A stretch of DNA of 64,000 bases from UTCFX2 sp963827155. Lineage in GTDB: Bacteria; Chloroflexota; Anaerolineae; Anaerolineales; UBA4823. Positions 36,497-44,979 of this stretch are shown in pieces. The notes beneath the pieces are model-generated. The model had not been told where the DNA came from, made no database searches, and worked only from the letters and a program-made list of their open reading frames with translations. The translations under genes and the position numbers were made by a program. Numbering within the stretch: position 1 is the first letter of the stretch; every line of letters starts with the position of its first letter. The DNA lies in the NCBI GenBank assembly GCA_963827155.1, contig CAWGZV010000002.1, positions 3,348,001 to 3,412,000 of the forward strand, read 5' to 3'.

Positions 36497-39008
36497 ATGA
36501 TCGAGACAAAAGGTGAATTCTATTTAGGCCGCATTGTCGATCCGACAAACGGCAAAGTAACTGCCAAACCCCTGCTCTATGACCCGGCTGACCTGACTAC
36601 ACATGCGTTTGTAGTTGGGATGACCGGCTCCGGTAAAACTGGTCTCTGCGTGGATTTATTGGAAGAAGCAGCCTTGAATGGGATCCCGTCGCTGATGGTC
36701 GATCCGAAGGGTGATATTACCAACTTGCTGCTTCACTTTCCGGACCTGCTCCCTGATGATTTCCAACCCTGGGTTAATCCTGACCAGGCTCGACGTGACG
36801 GGTTGACATTAACCCAAGCAGCCGAACAAGCAGCGGCATCGTGGAAAAAAGGTCTGGCTGAATGGGAAATAGGTTCTGATCGCCTCAAAGCTCTGAAATC
36901 ATCGGTTCAGTTTGCCATATTCACTCCTGGCTCCGATTCGGGCGTGCAGGTCAGCATCCTGGCTTCCCTGAAAGCCCCTCCTATCCCCTGGGAATCCAAC
37001 CGCGAATCCCTTCGAGAAAGGATCTCAAGCACGGTCACCGCACTGCTCAGCCTGGTTGGGCTCAAGGACCTAGATCCGGTCCGCTCGCGTGAGCACATCC
37101 TCCTTTCGAATATTTTCGAAAACGCCTGGAGCAAGAAGAAAGATCTGGACCTTAGCGAATTGATCTTGCAGACCCAAAATCCCCCCTTCCAGAAACTAGG
37201 TGTTTTCGATATAAATACTTTCTTCCCGCAGAAGGAACGTTTTGAGCTTGCAATGCTCTTGAACAACATCCTTGCCGCTCCAGCATTCCAGGCATGGATC
37301 GAAGGTGAGCCGCTCGATGTAGCCAGCCTTCTCTATACACCGGACGGGAAGCCGCGCCACAGCATCTTTTATATCGCCCATCTACCCGATGCCGAGCGGA
37401 TGTTCTTTGTCACGCTGCTTTTCTCTGCTGTCGAATTCCTGGATGCGCGCCCAAAGCGGCACTTCCTCTCTGCGCGCTTTGATCTATTTCGATGAAATCT
37501 TTGGGTATCTGCCTCCTGTAAGCAATCCTCCTTCCAAAGAGCCGATGCTCCGAATGCTGAAGCAAGCGCGCGCCTTCGGGGTCGGTTTGGTCCTTGTTAC
37601 CCAAAATCCGGTGGATGTGGACTACAAAGGCTTATCCAATACGGGTACCTGGTTCATTGGAAAGCTGCAGACCGACCAGGATAAACAGCGTCTCTTGGAT
37701 GGTTTGCAAGGAGCTGTCTCAGGTGGGCTCAACCGCAGCGCATACGACCGGATGATTTCAGGCCTTGGTAAGCGCGTCTTTTTGATGCACAATGTTCACA
37801 ACAAAGAGCCGCTCTTGATGCAAACTCGCTGGGCGATGAATTACCTCACTGGACCGCTCACCCGATCTCAGATCCCAGATCTCAACCGGTTGGCTGCAAT
37901 TTCAAGCGCATCCAGCACTGTCGCAGACCAGCCTTCCCCTCAAGCGCCAACAGCCCCAGTGCAAAGGGCAGAGCGCCCCAAGCAAGCACTCCAGGCTGCT
38001 GGCTTGCTTTCGACCACCCGCCCGTCTGTTCCAAACGGGATTGATGAATACTTCCTTCCCTTCAACCAAACGTTGTCTGAAGCGCTGGAAGCGACCTCCG
38101 CAGCAGTGGATCAATCACACCCTCAAAAATCGATCGTTTGCCATCCAGTATTAGTGGCTCAGGCTCGTACGCTCTTCTTGAACCGCAAGTACAACCTGGA
38201 TTTCGAGCTTGCTCAGGCGGTGATCGTTTCCAGTCCGGACCGCCGCGGAGTCGTGCGTTGGGAAAATTTCTCCGCAGACCCAATCGATCCACGGTCCCTG
38301 GCTGATCAGCCAGATCCTCAGGTCCAATTCTCCTCTCTCGATGGACCGCTCGGCGATCCGAAAATCCTGGCTTCGTTGCAGCGCGACTTTGCAGATTGGG
38401 CATTTCGCAGTGCTAAGGTGACCATCCGGGCGAATGAGGAATTGAAAGTATTTGCTGGTCCGGATGTTTCACAAGCAGACTTCCGCCAGTTATGCTCTGA
38501 TGCCGCCCGAAAAGCCCGAGATGCAGAGATAGAGACTCTCAGCCAGGGTTATGACCGCAAGGTAAATGCCCTGCAGGAAAAGATCAAGCGCAAGCAGCGC
38601 GAGCTCGATCAGGACGAGACCAAGCTCTCGCAGAGAAAATTAGAGGAGCTCGGGACTCATGCCGAAACCTTGCTCAGCCTCTTTGCTAAGAGAAAGAGCA
38701 GCAGAAGAATTTCCAGCTCGCTTTCGAAGCGCCGAATGGCAGCAGAAGCGAAAGCCAGCGTCGTTAAATCGCAACAAACCATTGAAGATCTTACCCAGCA
38801 AGTCGCCGAGCTGGAGAAAGAAAGAGACAAAGCAATTGCGGCAGTAGAAAACCGGTGGGGGGACATTGCAGCCCAAATCCAGGAGCTGACGATCACACCA
38901 CTCAAGAAAGATGTTCAGGTAGAGCTTTTCGGTGTCGCCTGGTTCCCTTATTATCAACTCGAATCTGGCGGGCAGGTTGTCGAGCTGCCTGCGTTCAGCG
39001 CATCATGA
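36497..39008 (+). CDS. HerA-like P-loop ATPase with C-terminal coiled coil (frameshift)
   Basis: About 836 residues. Walker A is GMTGSGKTGLC near residue 45, followed by MVDPKGDITNLL; Walker B is ALIYFDEIFG. LVTQNPVDVDYKGL is typical of HerA/FtsK-like DUF853 ATPases. The C-terminal half has a long coiled coil (about residues 680-790) and ends with a WFPYY element. Relatives translocate nucleic acid or act in poorly known assemblies. One extra T at about 37429 breaks the frame; removing it gives AVESWMRAQSGTSSLR. GGAGGA lies upstream of ATG 36497. Confidence 0.83.
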
Positions 39009-39090
39009 TCACGGTTTATGCTTCCGACTGTTACTAATTGCTGCTGAAGTCCGCAGGGCTTTTTAATCCTTAATCAGGACGGTGCTTACA

Positions 39091-39586
39091 TTGAAGACTT
39101 TGCTCATTTTACGGCATGCAAAATCAAGCTGGAAGGAACTCCTCACTTCCGGATCATGAACGGCCGCTAAACAAGCGCGGTCTCGGTGACGCCCCGATTG
39201 TTGGCAGGCTGATTAAGGATCACGACTTGCTGCCTGAACTTGTCCTTACATCCACTGCCGTCCGCGCTCAAGAGACTGCCAGGTTAGTACTGGAAGCAGC
39301 CCATTTCAAAGGCGACATCCAGGCCCGCGACGATCTCTACGCCTTTGAGCCCGGTGCCTACTTAAATGCACTTACCCGGCTTGATGATCGATTTAAGCGT
39401 ATTATGTTGGTAGGTCACAATCCGGCGCTCGAAGAGCTGCTGACCGAACTCACCGGAGAATATCAGCCTTTTCCAACCGCCGCGCTGGCACAAGCCGAGC
39501 TTTCCATTGAACATTGGCGCGATATCTCTTTTGGTATGCAAGCGCGTCTGAAAAATATCTGGCGTCCCAAAGAATCGAAGCATTGA
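39091..39586 (+). CDS. SixA-like histidine phosphatase (frameshift)
   Basis: The start is TTG 39091, giving MKTLLILRHAKSSW with the catalytic RHAK motif. Removing one C at about 39143 joins this to SSLPDHERPLNKRGLGDAP and then ELVLTSTAVRAQETARL and LVGHNPALEEL, all typical of SixA. The product is about 164 residues. SixA removes phosphate from phosphohistidine on signalling or phosphotransfer proteins; the target here is unknown. Starting at 39116, in the downstream frame, would lose the catalytic histidine. Confidence 0.82.
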
Positions 39587-39774
39587 GCGTGTGGCCGCAG
39601 CCGCATTAGTAGATTGTTTGAACTTGTTTTCAAAAATTCTTAACCACATCGCAAGTGAACAGAGCGTGTCCGTCAGGCTATCTTTCGTTTATCGTTGTGG
39701 AGATAATTGAACCAGAAAGAATGAACACGTACAATTCTCCAGAATACCAAAACGAGATTCAATAATCAGTTCCT

Positions 39775-40410
39775 ATGCCGCTACCTTCAATTTCCTCTCA
39801 AATTTCTCCCTGGATTATCTTCTCGGCGACCGTCATATACGGATGGGTACATTCGTGGCTGGCGTCCTTCCAGTTCAAGCAAGGCGCCCGCCGCCTCATG
39901 GGTGCACATATTTACGACCATTATTACCGCCTGTTCTACAACCTATTCGCTTTTGTCAGTCTGCTTCCAGTCATGGCGTTGGTGGCCCTCCTTCCCGATC
40001 AAAAGCTTTATATCATCCCTTTTCCTTGGTCGCTGGTATCGATCGCTCTTCAGTTAGCTGCGATTGGATTTTTAGTCATCGGTTTGCTTCAGCGGGATTT
40101 ATTAGAATTTGTCGGATTGCGCCAGATGGTCGAAAAGACGCCTGCTCAATCACAAGAATTGATCGTTAAAGGACTGTATCGCTGGGTTCGTCATCCCCTT
40201 TATACTGCAGGGTTTGTGTTTCTTTGGGCGGCGCCGGTTATGACAGTAAATATTATGGCTTTTTACATCGGGCTCAGTCTTTACCTGGTAATCGGCGCAT
40301 ATTACGAGGAACGAAAACTCTTGAGCGAGTTCGGAGAGAGCTACCGCCGTTATCAGCAGGCGGTTCCAATGTTCCTCCCAGCGCCGCCTCGGGATAAATT
40401 TAGGGTATAA
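39775..40410 (+). CDS. Membrane protein of the isoprenylcysteine methyltransferase/NnrU-like group
   Basis: This 211-residue protein has five or six transmembrane helices and the C-terminal signature GLYRWVRHPLYTAGFVF followed by YEERKLLSEFGESYRRYQQ. That arrangement is shared by Ste14-type methyltransferases and bacterial relatives whose substrates are mostly unknown. No clear ribosome binding site is seen. The sortase gene follows directly, with its -10 box lying within the last codons of this gene. Confidence 0.72.
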   Translation: MPLPSISSQISPWIIFSATVIYGWVHSWLASFQFKQGARRLMGAHIYDHYYRLFYNLFAFVSLLPVMALVALLPDQKLYIIPFPWSLVSIALQLAAIGFLVIGLLQRDLLEFVGLRQMVEKTPAQSQELIVKGLYRWVRHPLYTAGFVFLWAAPVMTVNIMAFYIGLSLYLVIGAYYEERKLLSEFGESYRRYQQAVPMFLPAPPRDKFRV

Positions 40411-40411
40411 T
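40406..40411 (+). promoter_or_regulatory. -10 box giving a leaderless mRNA (sortase gene)
   Basis: TATAAT overlaps the stop of the preceding gene and ends eight bases before GTG 40420. Confidence 0.65.
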
Positions 40412-40419
40412 TCATCCCC

Positions 40420-41325
40420 GTGCCAAAACAGAAGACACCGCAAGACCTGAGTATCGACGAGCTGCGCTGGCTGCTGGTAGAAAAAAGGCGTTCGATCCGC
40501 CAGGCTCGGCTTGAACGCTACCGGCGCAGTGGGCGGATGGTTACCCTCGCTTCAGATCTTGACAGCCCTGCTCTTGAAAGCTGGCGCAGCGCTGAATTGG
40601 GTGAAGTGCCGGTGGTCTCACGCGGGCCTTCGATTGGCAAGCGCATCCTGGATGGGTTTCTGCTTCTGATTGAAATCAGCGCAGTCATTGGCTTCGTATA
40701 CATACTTTTCAATGGGATTAACGTGCTGCAAGAACTTAATCGAGAAGTCGTCTCAGTGATTGAGCAGCCAACGCTGACGCCTACCCCATTGATCGCCGCC
40801 GTCGTTCTGCCTTCTGGGCATACCCCGCCCGATACGCCAGGAGGATCGCGCTTTAATGAAGAGGAGATCCCAGAGCATCTGCGCCCATTGGTACAGACGC
40901 TCTACAATGCCCCGATCCCTACCCCTTCGCCTGAGCAGGCTGTCCGTCTTCAACTGCCGGCGATTGACATCGATGCACCTATTGTCCAGGGTGATGGCTG
41001 GGAACAGTTGAAGAAAGGCGTCGGCCAGCATGTCGGTTCGGTTAATCCGGGCGAAAGAGGTAATATTGTCCTCTCGGCCCATAATGATATTTTTGGAGAG
41101 ATCTTCCGAGATCTCGATCGCCTCAATCCTGGTGATCTGGTGCATGTGTTTACCAATCAGCGCTCATACACCTACATCGTTGTCGACACCCAAATAGTCG
41201 AGCCGACCGCCGTGGAAGTGATGGATCAGACCACCCAACCCACCGTGACGCTGATCTCGTGTTATCCATACTTGAAGGATAATAAACGGATCGTGGTAAT
41301 TGCCCGCTTGCAAACCGGCGGTTAG
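40420..41325 (+). CDS. Sortase (class D/E type)
   Basis: The 301-residue protein has a basic cytoplasmic N-terminus, one transmembrane helix (about 78-105), a Thr/Pro linker, and a sortase domain from about residue 180 (LPAIDIDAPIVQG). The catalytic His is in VLSAHNDIFGE, the Cys in TLISCYPYLKD and the Arg in NKRIVVIA. Sortases join surface proteins to the wall or to each other, which fits a single-membrane envelope. No LPxTG substrate is evident in the window. GTG 40420 is fixed by the promoter. Confidence 0.88.
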   Translation: MPKQKTPQDLSIDELRWLLVEKRRSIRQARLERYRRSGRMVTLASDLDSPALESWRSAELGEVPVVSRGPSIGKRILDGFLLLIEISAVIGFVYILFNGINVLQELNREVVSVIEQPTLTPTPLIAAVVLPSGHTPPDTPGGSRFNEEEIPEHLRPLVQTLYNAPIPTPSPEQAVRLQLPAIDIDAPIVQGDGWEQLKKGVGQHVGSVNPGERGNIVLSAHNDIFGEIFRDLDRLNPGDLVHVFTNQRSYTYIVVDTQIVEPTAVEVMDQTTQPTVTLISCYPYLKDNKRIVVIARLQTGG

Positions 41326-41352
41326 GAATAGTTGAATTAAGGAGATATAAAT

Positions 41353-41580
41353 ATGGCAAAAAAGAACAAGAAACAGACCCGTAAAGTATCCGGAGTTAGC
41401 TCAACGGTGGAAGCGAATGTCAACTTCCAGCAGAATGCGAATGCGAGCGTGACCAGCCGCTTGTCGGGTTCGGATTTCAATCCCGACTACAGTCAGACCA
41501 TAAAAGATCTAAAGCGGATTGGTATCCTGGCTGGGACCTTTTTCACCATTCTGATAATCATCTCATTCTTTCTGCGCTGA
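41353..41580 (+). CDS. Small tail-anchored membrane protein next to sortase
   Basis: This 75-residue protein has a Lys-rich N-terminus, a Ser/Asn-rich middle and a single C-terminal transmembrane helix (ILAGTFFTILIIISFFL). AAGGAG precedes the ATG. I recognise no family. It lies 27 bases after the sortase gene and could be co-expressed with it. It has no sortase signal. Confidence 0.65.
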   Translation: MAKKNKKQTRKVSGVSSTVEANVNFQQNANASVTSRLSGSDFNPDYSQTIKDLKRIGILAGTFFTILIIISFFLR

Positions 41581-41698
41581 TCCGGGGAATTTCATAGGGG
41601 TTCCTCCCTATATGTTTCTGGAATCCCTTTACCATGTGGTTTAATGAGATTGTGTAATTCGTTTGGTAAGTGAGGTCGTCTGAGGCAGAACCCTAGCG

Positions 41699-42913
41699 AT
41701 GACCCTTCTCACTCCCAACCAACCCGAGTCGCCTAAGTGGGGCTCGACCACCAAAACTGTAGTCGGTCTGGCTGTTATAGCCATGATCGCGGCTTTGGTT
41801 GTCTACTTCCGAAATATTGTTGGGCCGCTTCTGCTGGCTTTTATTATCGCGTTCCTCCTGCACCCACTTTGCGGCGGCTTACATAAGACTTTTAAGCTGA
41901 GCTGGCGGATGTCGGTCAATATCATTTACCTCGTTCTGATATTGATCCTAATTTCCCTGATCGCCCTCAGCGGATTCGCGATTATTCAACAAGCCCAGAG
42001 CCTGGTCAATTCAGTTGATAATTTTATCCAGACCCTTCCCGAGCTGGTGAGAGACCTTGCTACTCGAACTTACAGCCTAGGGCCGTATACATTCACTTTT
42101 TCAAAGGCCGATCTCGAATCGCTGACCAACCAGTTGCTAGGAACCGTACGGCCTCTCATCGGGCAAGCCGGCACCCTTCTGGGAAAATTTGCCGCGAGTG
42201 CTGCAACGAGCCTGGCATGGGTCCTCTTCTCGCTGGTCATTTCTTATTTTCTGCTTTCAGAGAGCGGTCAGTGGCGTGAATCCCTCATCTACTTCGAGAT
42301 CCCTGGTTATAACGCCGATGTTCAGATCCTTATTCAAAAGCTAAGCGCAACTTGGGACGCCTTTCTGCGGGGCCAGCTTCTGATCTCCTTGATGGTTATT
42401 GCATCATATTATCTGATGCTCACCATGCTTGGCACCCGGCTTACCCTTGTGATCGCGCTAATGGCTGGTCTGGCGAGGTTTTTACCCTATATTGGTCCGC
42501 TGATCACCTGGACAGTGACTGGCATCGTGGCATTCTTGCAGGTTGGAAATTATTTTGGCCTGGAGTCGGTTACCTATACCATCTTAGTACTTGGCTGCTG
42601 TGTCTTGCTCGACCAGGTCTATGATAATCTCGTCGTTCCACGCGTGATCGGTCGGACGCTCGGCCTCCATCCTGCCGGTGTCCTCATCGCTGCCTTGATT
42701 GCGGCACGCTTGATTGGTCTGATCGGGCTTGTGCTGGCCGCCCCCGTATTAGCTACGATCATGCTTGGTGGGCGCTACATTGGGAGGAAGATGTTCGATT
42801 TACCCCCCTGGCCTCCTGAACAGGAGCGAGAAATAAATCCTCCCCAAATGCCCTGGACGCGTTTCGCCATTAAGCTAGGCTCGCTCTGGCGTTCCTTAAA
42901 AAAACGGTCCTGA
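41699..42913 (+). CDS. AI-2E family transporter (PerM/TqsA-like)
   Basis: The 404-residue protein has about eight transmembrane helices in the family arrangement, with ILLAFIIAFLLHPL-like first helices, an extracytoplasmic amphipathic region, and the conserved FLPYIGPLITW and DQVYDNLVVPRVIG stretches (the latter ends with GRTLGLHPAGVL). Family members export small molecules, including autoinducer-2 or act as Na+/H+ antiporters; the substrate cannot be told. It converges on dnaA with 27 bases between the stops. Confidence 0.85.
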   Translation: MTLLTPNQPESPKWGSTTKTVVGLAVIAMIAALVVYFRNIVGPLLLAFIIAFLLHPLCGGLHKTFKLSWRMSVNIIYLVLILILISLIALSGFAIIQQAQSLVNSVDNFIQTLPELVRDLATRTYSLGPYTFTFSKADLESLTNQLLGTVRPLIGQAGTLLGKFAASAATSLAWVLFSLVISYFLLSESGQWRESLIYFEIPGYNADVQILIQKLSATWDAFLRGQLLISLMVIASYYLMLTMLGTRLTLVIALMAGLARFLPYIGPLITWTVTGIVAFLQVGNYFGLESVTYTILVLGCCVLLDQVYDNLVVPRVIGRTLGLHPAGVLIAALIAARLIGLIGLVLAAPVLATIMLGGRYIGRKMFDLPPWPPEQEREINPPQMPWTRFAIKLGSLWRSLKKRS

Positions 42914-42940
42914 CCCGTTTACAGGGCTTGAGGATTTTTG

Positions 42941-44293
42941 CTAAACGATTCTGGACCCGTTCAAAACGCCTGGACCGTAGAGTTTTTCTCTGATCTCAAG
43001 GACTTGTTTACGCAAGCGATCATCTTCTTGAAGCAGGCTTGCGATCTTCTCACAGCCATAGATCACAGTTGTGTGGTCACGCCCGCCTAAAAACTTTCCA
43101 ATTCTAGGCAGTGAGACATTCGCTTCTTCGCGCAGCAGGTACATAGCTACCTGGCGCGGCAGCGCAACCTGTTGAGATCGATTTCTCCCTAATATCCCTT
43201 CCACTGTGGTCCCAAAAGAATCGGCAACCTTTCGAATGACTTCTTGAGGTTCGACCTCGGTCTTGCGCGGGAGCATGTCGCCGAGGGCGGTCTCGACCAA
43301 CTGCGCCGATAACGTCAGCCCACTTAGATTGGCGAATGCTGCCACGCGGGTCAGCGCCCCTTCCAGCTCCCGAATATTGGATTGTACCCGCCTGGCAATA
43401 AGCTCCATCAATTCACTGGGCACGCTGCATCCCAGGCGATCTGCCTTCGATCGCAAGATCGCCAACCTGGTCTCCAGATCGGGAGGCTGAATATCGGCTG
43501 CTAATCCCCACTCAAACCGCGAGCAAAGCCTCTCCTCCAATGTGACCAGCGCCTTAGGAGGGCGATCCGAGGAGATCACGATTTGTTTATCCTGACCGTG
43601 CAGAGTGTTGAATGTGTGAAAGAACTCTTCCTGCGTCGATTCTTTTCCAGCGATAAATTGGATGTCATCCACAAGCAGCACATCTGTATTGCGGTATTTG
43701 TCCCGAAAGGCTTGGGTAGAATGGCCTCGGATCGCATTGATCAGATCATTTGTGAAGACCTCGGAAGATACATACAAAACTTCCAATCCATTATTATGGG
43801 AGTGATTCCCGATGGCGTGCAGCAAGTGTGTTTTTCCCAATCCAACTCCCCCGTAAAGAAAAAGCGGGTTATAGGCTTGGGCGGGTTTCTCCGCAACAGC
43901 TAGTGAGGCTGCATGCGCCAATCGATTGCTGGCGCCGACAACAAAATTGTGAAATGTATAGCGTGAATTGATACTTGGATTTAACGTCGGCGTGGATTCT
44001 TCGAGGAATGGCTCTATTGATGATTGCTCGATTATCTGACTATGATCGTTCTGCCAAACGATGAAGCGTACTTCGACCGTTCGGTTCAGCATGCCAGCAA
44101 GCAGTCGGGTTACCGTGCTCGAAAGCCGGCTGTGCAGCCAATCTCGAGCATAGGCGTTCGGTACCCCGATGATCAGGCTCCCATCTTCGAAGCTGATGAA
44201 CTCGGCATCTCTGACCCAGGTATCGTAAGCCGCCTTAGGCATCTCAGTTTGAAGCTGTCCGCGCACAGCTTGCCATGCTTGCTGAGCATTCAT
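42941..44293 (-). CDS. dnaA: Chromosomal replication initiator DnaA
   Basis: This 450-residue protein has the N-terminal DnaB-contact domain, a short variable domain, the AAA+ domain starting at YTFHNFVVGASN with Walker A GGVGLGKTHLL and Walker B DVLLVDDIQF, and the DNA-binding signature GGRDHTTVIYGCEKI. ATG 44293 is preceded by GGAGGAGGGAAG; the open frame upstream to 44371 is not used. Unusually for bacteria, dnaN does not follow, and the neighbours are a transporter and dnaK. Confidence 0.96.
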   Translation of the reverse strand: MNAQQAWQAVRGQLQTEMPKAAYDTWVRDAEFISFEDGSLIIGVPNAYARDWLHSRLSSTVTRLLAGMLNRTVEVRFIVWQNDHSQIIEQSSIEPFLEESTPTLNPSINSRYTFHNFVVGASNRLAHAASLAVAEKPAQAYNPLFLYGGVGLGKTHLLHAIGNHSHNNGLEVLYVSSEVFTNDLINAIRGHSTQAFRDKYRNTDVLLVDDIQFIAGKESTQEEFFHTFNTLHGQDKQIVISSDRPPKALVTLEERLCSRFEWGLAADIQPPDLETRLAILRSKADRLGCSVPSELMELIARRVQSNIRELEGALTRVAAFANLSGLTLSAQLVETALGDMLPRKTEVEPQEVIRKVADSFGTTVEGILGRNRSQQVALPRQVAMYLLREEANVSLPRIGKFLGGRDHTTVIYGCEKIASLLQEDDRLRKQVLEIREKLYGPGVLNGSRIV

Positions 44294-44979
44294 ATTTTCT
44301 TCCCTCCTCCACCCAACACGATAATATCGAACGACTAACGACAAACAACGATAATAAGACCAACCTGCCAATGCTGATGGCAGGGTGTTAATAAACCTTA
44401 GCCAGTTTTAATCTTATTTCTGCTGAAAAGCTTAACCCCTCATGCTGGCCCAGCTAGCAGTATTCTAGCAGATAACCCTTGCTTGTTGCAATACATATAC
44501 CCTACGCGACTTTAAAAAAACCCAATACTTTAAGGTTAAGAAAGTTTAAAGAAACCGTAGTCGCTTCTCGTCCAATGATACGCATAGCTGAATTAATTCA
44601 CAGCCCTATGGGTCAGGTTGAAACAGGCCTATACCGCTATATGTAGGATCAAATCCCGATGCAAAGCACCGGCACAACACAGTTGCTGCTGCGAATCTTA
44701 AAGGATTGTCTGCGCTGAATGAGCCGGGTTTCTGGTTATCCATTCCATTCTTACCTCGACTCAAGTCGTTGAGGAGATTCGCCTAAATAACAGCGTTCTT
44801 CTCCAAAATCGAGCTTAGTCGGATATTTTTGATATTTCTCCAACAAACTGTTAACGTGTTTCTTGTATTAGCCGGATATCCTTGGTGCATAGAAATTATG
44901 CAGAATTTGATGCTGGTGAAAATTCGAGAGATTCGGTTTCCTCAAACTTTCCCGCACGAAAAAAAGGAGATGAAGTCCT
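44294..44979. promoter_or_regulatory. 686-base intergenic region between divergent dnaA and dnaK
   Basis: The dnaA side carries, on the minus strand, a plausible promoter: TTGTTT, 16 bases, TATTAT (44322-44327), within TCGTT-type short repeats. ACGATAATA occurs twice (44318-44326 and 44348-44356). A 7-bp inverted repeat CCTGCCA/TGGCAGG lies at 44364-44384. An A/T-rich stretch is at 44510-44555. Only one partial DnaA box (TTATCCATT, about 44737) is seen, so an origin is not supported. I see no CIRCE element and no gene. Confidence 0.45.

Noticed and set aside
39041..39065. CTGC/GCAG hairpin with TTTTT after the HerA-like gene
   Set aside because: Only four base pairs can form, so termination here is not convincing.
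41594..41611. ATAGGG/CCCTAT hairpin after the small sortase-linked gene as a terminator
   Set aside because: The stem is short and there is no T-run; support is too weak for a feature.
44294..44371. N-terminal extension of DnaA to 44371
   Set aside because: The strong GGAGGAGG site fixes ATG 44293, and the extension has no similarity to DnaA.
44625..44700. tRNA-like T-arm (GGATCAAATCC)
   Set aside because: The TTC of the T-loop is missing and no acceptor or anticodon stem can be formed around it.
44294..44979. Replication origin between dnaA and dnaK
   Set aside because: Only one partial DnaA box is seen and no clustered boxes, although an A/T-rich stretch exists.
44860..44979. CIRCE/HrcA operator before dnaK
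   Set aside because: No TTAGCACTC-N9-GAGTGCTAA inverted repeat is present on either strand.
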